Shown: piece after piece, positions 16,972 through 24,674 of the stretch
Layout: every line of letters starts with the position of its first letter
How positions within the stretch are numbered: position 1 is the stretch's first letter
Source of the DNA: a virus
IMG/VR virus record: IMGVR_UViG_3300011118_002389
Coordinates: 1 to 27,246 of that record
Reading direction: 5' to 3' (one strand)
Length of the DNA stretch: 27,246 bases
The notes under the pieces: model-generated
What the model was told of the DNA's origin: nothing
Seen by the model: only the letters and a program-made list of their open reading frames with translations
Databases searched by the model: none
Made by a program: the position numbers and the translations under genes

Positions 16972-17816
16972 TATATTACTTCTCGTAATAAAATTTTGAC
17001 GTTATGGATTACATCACCGTTTGTATTCACGCCTATAACATCGTGCCTTAAACTATCTGAAACGTATTTGACTTCTGAAGTTATAAAGTCGCCATCTTGG
17101 TAAAATGATAGATTAAACGAATTCTTATGCCATCTGATACTGTATTGACCTAAAAACTGCCTTAAATCATTGAGTTTCGTATCGGTCATGTTATAGTTGA
17201 AGTCATATTCATTAATATCAGCACGCATTTTGTACGATGATATTCCACCATCGATAAACCTAATTGAGTTGACTTTACTTTTAGTAATCTTCTTAACGAA
17301 TGGAAACTTTGGAGCATTGTTAGATACCCAAAATGGGTATTGTCCTGAAGTCGTAAACAAAGGATTTATGACACTTTTCTTCGATAAACTAAATACATCA
17401 GAAGTGACCCACTGTCCGTATTCACCTGACCAAGTACCGGTCAATCTTTTATTGCGAATTCTAATTTGTATTTCATCAGTTGGGAGCTCACCTGTTAAAT
17501 CACAAAAAATGGTTGCGTAATTATTATCATGTTGGTCTGGGACGTAATCTAAAATCGGGTCACCATAGGAATTATAAGCTTGATGCCAACTATCTTCAGC
17601 GTAAAGCCTATACTCAATTGTATATCCATAATTTGTTATTGAATCTCCCCATAACCATTTGGTTGATTCATCACCCCATAAGACAGTTGTACGCCATCCT
17701 GAACCATCAATAGAATATGTTGGTAAAGGTAATTCGAATATTATCCCTATAATAAAACCAACTTGGCTATTTGTTTCTGGAAAGTGAATATTACAGTAAT
17801 GATAATCAAGTGCCAT
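16971..17816 (-). CDS. tail-associated structural protein, 281 aa
   Basis: The protein is beta-rich and Trp/Tyr-rich, with no signal peptide. I do not recognise its family by sequence. Residues ~200-280 (strand, TDTKLNDLRQFLG helix, strands) have the same general layout as the end of the distal tail protein encoded at 4663-5517, where a DHDRLINFLES helix occupies the same place, suggesting a related tail domain. It is coupled to the terminase by a TAATG overlap and follows the fibre gene, so it may be a fibre-anchoring or baseplate component. CGGAG lies ahead of its ATG at 17816. Confidence 0.5.
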   Translation of the reverse strand: MALDYHYCNIHFPETNSQVGFIIGIIFELPLPTYSIDGSGWRTTVLWGDESTKWLWGDSITNYGYTIEYRLYAEDSWHQAYNSYGDPILDYVPDQHDNNYATIFCDLTGELPTDEIQIRIRNKRLTGTWSGEYGQWVTSDVFSLSKKSVINPLFTTSGQYPFWVSNNAPKFPFVKKITKSKVNSIRFIDGGISSYKMRADINEYDFNYNMTDTKLNDLRQFLGQYSIRWHKNSFNLSFYQDGDFITSEVKYVSDSLRHDVIGVNTNGDVIHNVKILLREVI

Positions 17817-17841
17817 TATTTACTCCGAATGTGCATAATCA

Positions 17842-20454
17842 TTACAAGGCTCCTACATAAACTTGAACCTCTGTTAAACTTGTTTGCTTATCAATACCCC
17901 CCGATTCATACACCCTCAACGTAATATTCCATTCATAAGCAGTATCATCCGACAACCCCGAAACATCAAGCTCCTTGATATAAGAAACAACCCCAGAAGT
18001 GGTAACTTGAGTATCTGATACTGCACCAACTATACACTTTACGTGACAATTACCATCGGCATTATCTGTAGCTTTATAGGCAAATGTAACAATTGTATCT
18101 TCCGTTCGTTTCCAATAGATACCTCTTAATACAATTGCGTCATCTTGAACTCCATCTTTGGTTTTAACACTTAAAGTCTCAAGATTAGGAGCATCTTCGT
18201 CAGCTGCAGCTTGTTTGTGATTTTCACTATACAAAACTCGTATAGTATTGACCCCGGTTATGTTACCTGTAACTTCTAAATCACCGTCAACATATAACTT
18301 GGCACTAAATTCAAATCTTTCATCTGTTTTATCCCAGATTAAAGTCTCATCACCTGAAGTTGGTTTTCGAAAAACAATATATGCGTCTTGGTCATCATAG
18401 TACTGGTTAATGAACACTCCGGCTTGCGACATCAAATTAAGTCCAGTGATGGTCCCTCCACTGTCAATGTCACCACCCGCTAGTATTTTCGATGCTACGT
18501 GTAAACCGTAGTCATTGCCTGTACAATAAACATTTGGTACATTCAATCCGTGACTTAAAACAAATTCTCCTGGGTCATCATCCCATTTTAAGGAAGCTCC
18601 TGCATAACCTCCATTCTCATAGAAGTATAAGAAACTGTCTCCTTCAGCTCCTGGGAAGTTAATATAAATATTTCCATCTGAACGAAAATCAGAAGCTTCT
18701 GCAACACCACTAACATCAATGCCTGTACAATAAACATTTGGTACATTCAGTTTGTGACTTAAATAAAAACCCGCATAACTATTTTGCCACCTTAAATGAG
18801 CTCCAGTTGGTGAATCACCCTCGTAAAAGTATAAGTAACTGTTTCCATCAGGGCCAATGACATTTGTGTAAATATTACCATCAGCAAGTACATCTCCACC
18901 AACTTGTAAATTATTATCGATGGTTAAAGTATTAAATTGACTACCAGAAGTGTAAACTGCAATTGTACCGTTTACAATTAAATCATCAGCTACTTGTAAA
19001 TCATCTTCAATAAATAAAGAATTAAATTGACTACCAGAAACAGAAGCGTTAAAATAAGAACCGCTAATATGACCGACAGTAATGTCATTATCTGTAATAG
19101 CACCGGCGTCGGTCACATCATCTAAATCATAAACAGGAATACCATCCCCGTCTCCTGTTGACCCACTCATTACCCACGAACCAGAAGGTTCTGGTAGATG
19201 CGACCCATTTCTTACCATTACAAGGCCTGAATTTTCATCAGCCCATATCTTTGCGGGGTGCGTAAAATTGTTGTCGAAAGTAATTATAACATCTTCATCT
19301 ACCCCATCCCCTATAGATACTTCATTACCTCCAACTGTCACATCACCCGTAGTAACAAGAGAACCATCAACATAAAGGTTGTTACTAAATTCAAACCTAT
19401 CCTCCCCGTAATCCCACTTTAAAGAGTAATTTGAGGCGTTGAAATTAATGGTACAATTTTCATCACCGGTAATATAATCTACATTAAGACCCAAATGATT
19501 GGATGCAGAACGTATACTGCCTGCTACATCGAGAGCTTGATTTAATATGAACTTATTATCTGTGTTGTTCCACATTAAACTTGCGTCTGTACCGTGAAAA
19601 TACACCGCACAAGCAGACGCGTTTGAGTCGTAATCAGCAAATAAAGATGCTCCAGATTTGACGTCACTAGTTGCAGTTACGCTAGCGAGAACGTATAAAT
19701 GATTACTAAACCTAAAATCAGAATGAGTTTGTGACCAATGTAAAGTTTCCTCACTTGAACCTGAAGGTTGAAACGCAACAGTTAAATCACCCGTTCCTGT
19801 TCCCGGGTCAAGTTTTATGTAACTGTCGTCAACTGCCCCTCTAGCCCAATACTTACCAGTGTAAGCTTCATACGCATACGCTTTATTACCAGCCGCAAGT
19901 GTCTCAGGATAAGTCCCCTCCCAATCCACAGGTATAGTCATTATGTTCCACGAATTCCCACTATCAAAGGTATATTCAATTTTCTTTGGGGTACCGTAAT
20001 TGGCTCGGATACCGATACCTTGGTCGACAATCGAACTACCAAACCATATATAATCGTCATTTATATCACCACTACCTATATAAAGAGATGTGCCGTCTAC
20101 TTTAAGGTTTTCACTAAATTCAAATCTGTCTTCATTATCATCCCATTTCAAATGTTGTTCTTGAGCATTAAACCAAATAGTGGGGCTTGCAAATCCACCA
20201 GTATAATCAAAATTAACCCACATATCGCTTTTAGACATCAACACGTTACCGAGAACATAGCCGCTACCGGCATTAATGTAACTGTTTACGGTTAGGCTAC
20301 CGTTGCTTATAGAAAGGTCGCCAGCGGTGTAAGCACCGGATATGGGATTATAGACGCTCGCATTAGTTATTTGTGCTTGAAGGTCAGTAAAGTTTGAAGC
20401 AATAGGGGTAACATTCGGTGATAACCCATTTTGAATTAGTGAATTGTCAATCAT
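17842..20454 (-). CDS. repetitive tail fibre / receptor-binding protein
   Basis: The 870-aa protein is built from at least seven copies of a LxW..(4-6)..F.FS..LxVxG motif, beginning near residues 102, 238, 292, 344, 554, 622 and 704. These are separated by beta-rich sequences such as DLSISNG, typical of trimeric phage fibres. The C-terminal ~130 residues differ from the repeats and are the likely tip or trimerisation domain. The last repeats share a 43-bp near-identical DNA segment at 18517-18559 and 18721-18763 (3 mismatches), 68 codons apart, so the array can expand or contract by recombination. It would contact the host surface. GGAA precedes ATG 20454. Confidence 0.8.
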   Translation of the reverse strand: MIDNSLIQNGLSPNVTPIASNFTDLQAQITNASVYNPISGAYTAGDLSISNGSLTVNSYINAGSGYVLGNVLMSKSDMWVNFDYTGGFASPTIWFNAQEQHLKWDDNEDRFEFSENLKVDGTSLYIGSGDINDDYIWFGSSIVDQGIGIRANYGTPKKIEYTFDSGNSWNIMTIPVDWEGTYPETLAAGNKAYAYEAYTGKYWARGAVDDSYIKLDPGTGTGDLTVAFQPSGSSEETLHWSQTHSDFRFSNHLYVLASVTATSDVKSGASLFADYDSNASACAVYFHGTDASLMWNNTDNKFILNQALDVAGSIRSASNHLGLNVDYITGDENCTINFNASNYSLKWDYGEDRFEFSNNLYVDGSLVTTGDVTVGGNEVSIGDGVDEDVIITFDNNFTHPAKIWADENSGLVMVRNGSHLPEPSGSWVMSGSTGDGDGIPVYDLDDVTDAGAITDNDITVGHISGSYFNASVSGSQFNSLFIEDDLQVADDLIVNGTIAVYTSGSQFNTLTIDNNLQVGGDVLADGNIYTNVIGPDGNSYLYFYEGDSPTGAHLRWQNSYAGFYLSHKLNVPNVYCTGIDVSGVAEASDFRSDGNIYINFPGAEGDSFLYFYENGGYAGASLKWDDDPGEFVLSHGLNVPNVYCTGNDYGLHVASKILAGGDIDSGGTITGLNLMSQAGVFINQYYDDQDAYIVFRKPTSGDETLIWDKTDERFEFSAKLYVDGDLEVTGNITGVNTIRVLYSENHKQAAADEDAPNLETLSVKTKDGVQDDAIVLRGIYWKRTEDTIVTFAYKATDNADGNCHVKCIVGAVSDTQVTTSGVVSYIKELDVSGLSDDTAYEWNITLRVYESGGIDKQTSLTEVQVYVGAL

Positions 20455-20466
20455 AAATTTATATTC

Positions 20467-20787
20467 CTAAAATTCGGTGGTTAAAATTTCGATAAAATAG
20501 CTTTGTCCGTATATACTATCTGGGCGTATAAGGGTGTGACTGCCGCTATTGAATTCCATATAAAAACCGTAAAATTCTACAGGAAGAGTTTTAGGAATAG
20601 TAATTGAAACAGCAGCACTACCAGAAATATCAATCGACCCTGAAACAGCACTGCCAAAATTAGGTATTAAGTGATAAGTACCACTCCAATCAGTAAGGTC
20701 ATAATTTGATTTATCAACAGAATTGTAATCTACAATGTTGATTGTTACCGGTGGGTAATTACTGCCTTCGTAAAATTTGTAAATCAT
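20467..20787 (-). CDS. BppU-like N-terminal-domain protein, 106 aa
   Basis: A small all-beta protein with a FNLT-style pattern (NYDLTDWSGTYHLIPNFG), an alternating SGSIDISGSAAVSI stretch and FYGFYMEFNSG. The layout resembles the N-terminal Ig-like domain of lactococcal phage BppU baseplate proteins. It would link the fibre downstream to the baseplate, which fits its position directly in front of the fibre gene. It is short enough to be this domain alone. GAAGG precedes the ATG at 20787. Family assignment is by pattern only. Confidence 0.5.
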   Translation of the reverse strand: MIYKFYEGSNYPPVTINIVDYNSVDKSNYDLTDWSGTYHLIPNFGSAVSGSIDISGSAAVSITIPKTLPVEFYGFYMEFNSGSHTLIRPDSIYGQSYFIEILTTEF

Positions 20788-20788
20788 A

Positions 20789-21070
20789 CTAAAATACCTT
20801 CAAAAAGAATGTGACTACTTGGGCGACGTACTCTGGACGATTGAAAAGTACTGCTACAATAATACTTCCGGCCAATATGACTACGTATTTTTTAATTTTC
20901 TTCTCCAGTTGGTCGTGAATACTTAAGTGGTTAGCAAACTGCTTGAGTACATCCATCTTGAGTTCATTAAGTTTTAGATGCTGATTGTTAACCTTCTGGT
21001 CTATAATAGCAACGTCAGCCTTTATAGAGTCCAATGACACCAGTATTTGTAAATTTTGTTTAGTGGTCAT
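20789..21070 (-). CDS. holin-like / XhlA-like membrane protein, 93 aa
   Basis: Residues 1-60 form a charged amphipathic coiled coil, and residues ~62-80 a single hydrophobic membrane segment (YVVILAGSIIVAVLF), preceded by KKIKK. A short hydrophobic tail follows. This plan is that of XhlA-type haemolysin/holin accessory proteins. It lies next to the HExxH protein and upstream of the baseplate/fibre genes, so a role in lysis is a reasonable but unproved inference. A small membrane protein of another role is also possible. AGGAG is positioned correctly before the ATG. Confidence 0.55.
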   Translation of the reverse strand: MTTKQNLQILVSLDSIKADVAIIDQKVNNQHLKLNELKMDVLKQFANHLSIHDQLEKKIKKYVVILAGSIIVAVLFNRPEYVAQVVTFFLKVF

Positions 21071-21376
21071 TTATTTCTCCTGCAGTAGTTGAAGTAATTT
21101 AGGGTTACTTTTAAAAACGCACAATAGACCCTCACCGAGTCGCATCACAGTGGCTTCATCAAAGTCAAGGGACATACTATAAGATAATGCGTGTATCATT
21201 TCATGGAGTACAACTTCTTGGTGCATTTGAGTATTAAGGTCATCAGCTATGTACATACGTGTTGACGGTAGATGACATTTGCCCCCACAATTACCACAGT
21301 CTAAAAGGTCATGTTGAGGATGTAGATATGTTACCGTAAAAATCTTACCAAGAATCTTGATACTTTTAATTCTCAT
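21071..21376 (-). CDS. small HExxH metallopeptidase-like protein, 101 aa
   Basis: I chose the ATG at 21376, eight codons inside the longest frame, because GAAGGAA lies seven bases ahead; it overlaps the previous gene by 11 bp. The protein has HEMIH at residues 58-62 with acidic residues at 72-73 and 82 as candidate third ligands. A CGNCGGKC cluster is at 27-34, which could bind a second metal. Similar small HExxH proteins are common in siphoviruses, usually annotated only as putative metallopeptidases. Its substrate is unknown; the location next to the holin-like gene raises a possible role in lysis or virion maturation. Confidence 0.65.
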   Translation of the reverse strand: MRIKSIKILGKIFTVTYLHPQHDLLDCGNCGGKCHLPSTRMYIADDLNTQMHQEVVLHEMIHALSYSMSLDFDEATVMRLGEGLLCVFKSNPKLLQLLQEK

Positions 21377-21773
21377 ACCTATTTCCTTCACCAGAGTCAT
21401 TGTTCCAGTAGTTTCGTGTTCGAGATTTTTGACGTTTTTTTGCTAACCGCATAAACATCTTTAGCCGATGTTCAGTCCAACAGGCGTCAAGTGGGAGGTT
21501 GTTCTCCATAGCTATTTTCATTAATGCCCTACGTTTACACTCTTTTTTTGCGAATTCAACACAACGCTTTTCATAAACCAACAGGGCTTTACATGTACCG
21601 AATTGGAAGCAACTCAAAGCTCCTCTACCATCTTTACGATAACCGTTTAAGTTCATAGGCCAAAATAAATCGATAGGAATTCCCTTAAGAACACAAATAA
21701 GCTCTATTTTCATGGGAGTAGAGCTTAAGTAAGCCTGCATATATTGTAATTTGTCAAAGGATTTTTCGAACAA
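21366..21773 (-). CDS. hypothetical protein, 135 aa
   Basis: The reading frame opens with a TTG at 21773 with AAGGAAA well placed upstream; the next ATG is at 21740. The protein is helical and basic, with four cysteines in a CFQFGTCKALL...C...C arrangement (roughly residues 55-79) that might bind metal. I do not recognise the family. It is the first gene after the presumed late control region and overlaps the metallopeptidase gene. It lies in the position where some phages put a late-transcription or small-terminase-like protein, but no HTH is evident. Confidence 0.5.
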   Translation of the reverse strand: MFEKSFDKLQYMQAYLSSTPMKIELICVLKGIPIDLFWPMNLNGYRKDGRGALSCFQFGTCKALLVYEKRCVEFAKKECKRRALMKIAMENNLPLDACWTEHRLKMFMRLAKKRQKSRTRNYWNNDSGEGNRYEN

Positions 21774-21891
21774 CTAAATTTCCTTTTAAAAAGATAAAAC
21801 GTGAAAACGAAACTATTGACTCGTTCAAGTCTTGCGGGTTCATCACCCTATAAAAATTATAGTGCTGGGTTAGGGTTGAATTTACTTTTAC
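21774..21891 (-). promoter_or_regulatory. candidate late promoter region
   Basis: The only sizeable gap (118 bp) in the leftward block separates the sigma-like gene from the structural genes. On the minus strand it contains TATAAT (within the hairpin CTATAA-AAA-TTATAG at 21848-21862) but no good -35 TTGACA. A -10 without a -35 is what a phage-specific sigma factor promoter could look like. A GACT-N6-AGTC dyad is also present. Evidence is positional and weak. Confidence 0.3.
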
Positions 21892-22599
21892 TTATTTATG
21901 CTCTCTGCAAGTTGATAACGCATTTTGTTTCAACAACAACAAAACTTGCTTTTGGGAAATTTTGAAAAATTTTTGCAGTTTGACCTGCGAATATTTTTCT
22001 TCAACTCTTAATCGCACAAATTCTTTAATGTCATTTAAAGTAAGATACCGCTGGAAGCCTTTGTTGCCTCGGGTAGGAACATCAGCTAAACGTAATATAA
22101 GATTAATTATATGGGGGCCGCATTTAAAATGTCTGGCAATGGAAGCAGCTGTCTGATATGATTCGTACATCTTTATAACTTCGAGTGCGGGAATTAATTC
22201 GCTAAATTTATTATGATAATCTCTAATCACGGGTTTTAAAATATCATCTTTTAAAAATTTGAGGTCATTGAAGTTATCTGAGTCAAGAGGAATTTCATAT
22301 CGTTTTTGTTCTTGAAGTTTAAAAGTCCATGCCTTAACTACACCCCGCACGTAATTGTACAAAGTAGCAGCATAATTTTTGTGCTTGAAGGGTTTTGCAA
22401 GTCTTGTTAATAAGGCGAGAGCTATTTCTTGGGCCAGTTCTTCTCTGTCAATTTCGGAAAGGGGACGGAAAAAAGTTACGTTTTTCTCTCTATAATGTTT
22501 CCAAATTTGTAGAAAGATTTTATCGCGAGCTTTTATATCACCGATTTTTTGGTAGCGAAGAAATTGTTCTATGGGTAGATTTAAGTCGTGTTGAGACAT
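21892..22599 (-). CDS. sigma-70-like transcription factor
   Basis: The 235-aa protein resembles sigma-70 region 2 at residues 24-92: ARDKIF helix, then EELAQEIALALLTRLAKPF and LYNYVRGVVKAW, which match the D.EDL.QE..L.LL.A...F and .YL..WIRG.IR pattern. The C-terminal part has two helix-turn-helix-like segments, near 145-170 (TAASIARHFKCGPHIINLIL) and 201-225 (SQVKLQKFFKISQKQVLLLL), in the place of region 4. It would direct the host RNA polymerase to phage promoters. Being the last gene before the structural block, it is a natural late activator. Its start overlaps the previous gene by 19 bp. Region 4 is atypical, so it may be an extracytoplasmic-type or highly diverged sigma. Confidence 0.65.
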   Translation of the reverse strand: MSQHDLNLPIEQFLRYQKIGDIKARDKIFLQIWKHYREKNVTFFRPLSEIDREELAQEIALALLTRLAKPFKHKNYAATLYNYVRGVVKAWTFKLQEQKRYEIPLDSDNFNDLKFLKDDILKPVIRDYHNKFSELIPALEVIKMYESYQTAASIARHFKCGPHIINLILRLADVPTRGNKGFQRYLTLNDIKEFVRLRVEEKYSQVKLQKFFKISQKQVLLLLKQNALSTCREHK

Positions 22600-22955
22600 T
22601 CTTCATATTTCCAATCTTTTGGTTTTTCTTCTACCCATTTCTTACCATCAAACCACTCTTCATACCCACCAGTATATTTACGATGTATCATATTCCCTTT
22701 TTCATTATACCAAACTTCATCTCCATCAGACCATTTACGATGTATCATATTACCTTTTTCATTAAAATCATACCAAATTTCAAATCCAACTTCATACCCA
22801 TCAGGATATTCATAATATCCTACTCTTTTACATACTTCACAAATTAATATATCCCTATTTTCTTTCCAAGGAATAGTATATTTATGGTACCCAAAAAGAC
22901 ATTTTATTTCGTTAGACATTTTTTTTTTGTATGTTATAAGTTCCCATTTACACAT
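22581..22955 (-). CDS. MORN/YwqK-like repeat protein with Cys motif
   Basis: The 124-aa protein has a possible zinc ribbon near the start (CLFGYHKY... CEVCKR) and then tandem ~19-residue units containing NEKGNMIHRK and GYEEWFD. Such repeats are known in toxin-antitoxin-like YwqK/MORN proteins and several phage proteins of unknown role. At the DNA level the units share a 31-bp segment with one mismatch (22677-22707 and 22734-22764, spaced 57 bp). The ATG at 22955 overlaps the upstream stop by 8 bp, favouring coupling; a second ATG at 22919 is also possible, but neither has a clear ribosome binding site. Confidence 0.5.
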   Translation of the reverse strand: MCKWELITYKKKMSNEIKCLFGYHKYTIPWKENRDILICEVCKRVGYYEYPDGYEVGFEIWYDFNEKGNMIHRKWSDGDEVWYNEKGNMIHRKYTGGYEEWFDGKKWVEEKPKDWKYEECLNTT

Positions 22956-23175
22956 TTAAGTCTTTTTTCATATGTTCAAGCACTAAAGTTAATGCCGCAT
23001 AAACTTCTAAAATTACACAGTCTTTCAACTCGAGACCAAACTGCCCCTTTTCGCTAATATGAATAATTGCGCCCCTGAAGGTCTGTTGAGGTTTTGCGTT
23101 TCCTGCTTGTGGTTTTTTAACAAGTTTGTCTTTTAAATTTACATTTTCTTTTTTTAATTTGTCTGATTGACACAT
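22948..23175 (-). CDS. hypothetical protein, 75 aa
   Basis: The start is set at ATG 23175 because AAGGAG lies about 11 bases before it; the frame is open 15 codons further upstream without a site. It is a basic/hydrophilic protein with a coiled N-terminus (KLKKENVNLKDKL) and a compact C-terminal part. I do not recognise the family. It follows the 59-aa gene by one base after its stop and overlaps the next gene by 8 bp, so it belongs to a small polycistronic group. Confidence 0.5.
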   Translation of the reverse strand: MCQSDKLKKENVNLKDKLVKKPQAGNAKPQQTFRGAIIHISEKGQFGLELKDCVILEVYAALTLVLEHMKKDLNV

Positions 23176-23176
23176 T

Positions 23177-23356
23177 TTAATTTTTCTCCTTTTTTGTTTT
23201 ATTTGCTTCTGGTGTTGCATCTACAACGTGTATGTACACAGCGTCTTGAATCATTTCGTACATTTGTCCAAGCCACTGGTCAGACCATCTCACAAGGCCC
23301 TTGTAAACATTCACATTTTCACAAGTCCATTTTTCCACGAACTGTTCTTTGGTCAT
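23177..23356 (-). CDS. hypothetical protein, 59 aa
   Basis: A short gene starting with ATG at 23356 with AAGGAGA nine bases ahead and ending at 23177, right before the next gene's start. Its first residues are MTKEQFVEKW, and a Trp-rich segment with RWSDQWLGQMYEM follows, then VYIHVVDATPE and a basic tail. No family was recognised. The ribosome binding site, the fit into the operon and a clean frame support it as a real gene. A 20-bp-arm imperfect hairpin lies just upstream (23386-23420). Confidence 0.6.
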   Translation of the reverse strand: MTKEQFVEKWTCENVNVYKGLVRWSDQWLGQMYEMIQDAVYIHVVDATPEANKTKKEKN

Positions 23357-23385
23357 TCTTAATTGTTCTCCTTTTTGTTTTAAAC

Positions 23386-23420
23386 GTACCTATACAGCAA
23401 TGTTAAAATTGTATAGGCAC
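23386..23420 (-). repeat. intergenic inverted repeat (stem-loop)
   Basis: The arms GTACCTATACA (23386-23396) and TGTATAGGCAC (23410-23420) are complementary apart from one G-U-type mismatch, with a 13-base loop, and partial pairing continues outside. It lies in the gap between the zinc-motif protein gene and the 59-aa gene. It could be a protein-binding dyad or an RNA stem; no T-tract follows on the minus strand, so it is not a typical terminator. Confidence 0.5.
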
Positions 23421-23439
23421 TTTTAAAGTTTGTTAGTTG

Positions 23440-24408
23440 TTACACACCAGATTTTTTAATTAACTCATCAATTTCGTTGATTGTAAAAATCTTAAGGCCG
23501 ATGCTTTTTGCGAATTTTTTTACTTCCGCTTCTGTAAAATACCAAACCCTTGATTCTGTTAGATGGGCGATTAAAGTGGTGAGTTCGTTTTCTGGCCAGT
23601 CATAGTCACCACCCGCTTCCTCCAACCTTTCGATAACATCTATCAAGGACACAGTCCTTCCATCCAACTTCTTTAGAAATTGTCCGTTGACCTCAGTCAT
23701 CGTAAAAGTTTCACGTCTTAATTCTGTTAAGAGTTTATCAACTGCATCGATAGTAACCTCATCGATATTGACACTTCTTAAACGGTCAAGAACCTCTTCC
23801 TTGGTAACGGACTTAATACCGTCGGCTTTCACTTTCTCAATAAATGCTGTTTCTTCTTCTACTTGTCGTTCTTGTTCCTTCTGCTCCTTTGCTTCTTTTT
23901 TTACACTCTGAACTTTTTTGTCTTTCTTTTCAAGAAAAGCTCCCCACATAGTACTACTATACAAATGTCCGGGTTTAACATCACTACCTTTAGTAATATA
24001 ACAATCTTTTGAAAACAGCCAGTCTATGTACTCCTTAAAGACCGATAGGGTAATGTCGCCTTTACTTCTTGTGATAATCTCTTCAATTGAAGGCCAGTAT
24101 TGATTTTCACTATCGGTTGAGTCATATTTCCAACGTCTGGGAAGCTTTAATACAAAATATTTCCAAACTTGTTCTACGATTGATTCACCCTGTTGCACTT
24201 TATTTCTCACTTCCTCGGGAGCTAATCTCCCAGTTTTCTTATAACGACGGATTTGTTGATATTGTCTATTATAGTGTTTCTTACACAGCCCTTTCCAAAG
24301 ATGTACATCTGCACAAATACCATTCTTCAAACACTCTGAACATTGACCAGTGATTGATTTCCTTCCTTGTCCTCTACCTGCACCACCCCTATTTGACTTT
24401 TGTTTCAT
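23440..24408 (-). CDS. zinc-motif, helical protein; candidate phage replication initiator/organiser
   Basis: The ATG at 24408 (322 aa) is preceded by AAAAGGT at a proper distance; an upstream TTG at 24456 is less likely. After a Gly/Arg-rich start comes a CxxC-x5-C-x9-CxxH cluster (C23, C26, C32, C42, H45) that should bind zinc. A conserved-looking segment near residues 75-150 (WKYFVLKLPRRW, then FKEYIDWLFSKDCY) resembles the helical domains of phage replisome organisers, and a charged coiled coil follows (about 150-185). Helical repeats make up the C-terminal half. The iteron-like array immediately upstream (24642-24674) supports a role in replication, but the function is inference and unproved; a DNA-binding regulator is an alternative. 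Confidence 0.45.
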   Translation of the reverse strand: MKQKSNRGGAGRGQGRKSITGQCSECLKNGICADVHLWKGLCKKHYNRQYQQIRRYKKTGRLAPEEVRNKVQQGESIVEQVWKYFVLKLPRRWKYDSTDSENQYWPSIEEIITRSKGDITLSVFKEYIDWLFSKDCYITKGSDVKPGHLYSSTMWGAFLEKKDKKVQSVKKEAKEQKEQERQVEEETAFIEKVKADGIKSVTKEEVLDRLRSVNIDEVTIDAVDKLLTELRRETFTMTEVNGQFLKKLDGRTVSLIDVIERLEEAGGDYDWPENELTTLIAHLTESRVWYFTEAEVKKFAKSIGLKIFTINEIDELIKKSGV

Positions 24409-24515
24409 TATGTACCTTTTAAAATTAAATACACTTGTTTTTAAACCTTCGTTCAAGTTTTGAAAAACTCTGCGCTCAAGTATGAATGATAATATGTTAA
24501 TGATAATATACCCAT

Positions 24516-24582
24516 ATTATCTCTTTAATATTATCTCTTTAATATTATCTCTTTAATACTATCTATCTATCTATCTATCTAT
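24516..24582. repeat. tandem repeats: 14-mer x3 followed by CTAT x6
   Basis: ATTATCTCTTTAAT is repeated three times without change (24516-24557), immediately followed by a CTAT microsatellite of six units (24559-24582). This lies in the 262-bp gene-free stretch before the zinc-motif gene and next to the 11-bp iterons. AT-rich direct repeats of this kind occur in replication origins as unwinding elements. Confidence 0.9.
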
Positions 24583-24641
24583 GGAGCAAGGTTTTTCAAA
24601 GATTCCTTATAAGTCGTTGCTATTAACATGCGTTATCAGTA

Positions 24642-24674
24642 TCAAAGTTTACTCAAAGTTTAATCAAAGTTTAC
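24642..24674. repeat. 11-bp iteron-like direct repeats x3
   Basis: TCAAAGTTTAC, TCAAAGTTTAA and TCAAAGTTTAC are consecutive at 24642-24652, 24653-24663 and 24664-24674. The 11-bp period places them on one face of the helix, the hallmark of protein-binding iterons in replication origins. They precede the 14-mer/CTAT repeats and a candidate replication gene. The third overlaps the stop region of the 73-aa gene. Confidence 0.75.

Noticed and set aside
24516-24674. CRISPR array
   Set aside because: The repeats are 11 and 14 bp in direct tandem without spacers, unlike CRISPR repeat/spacer structure.
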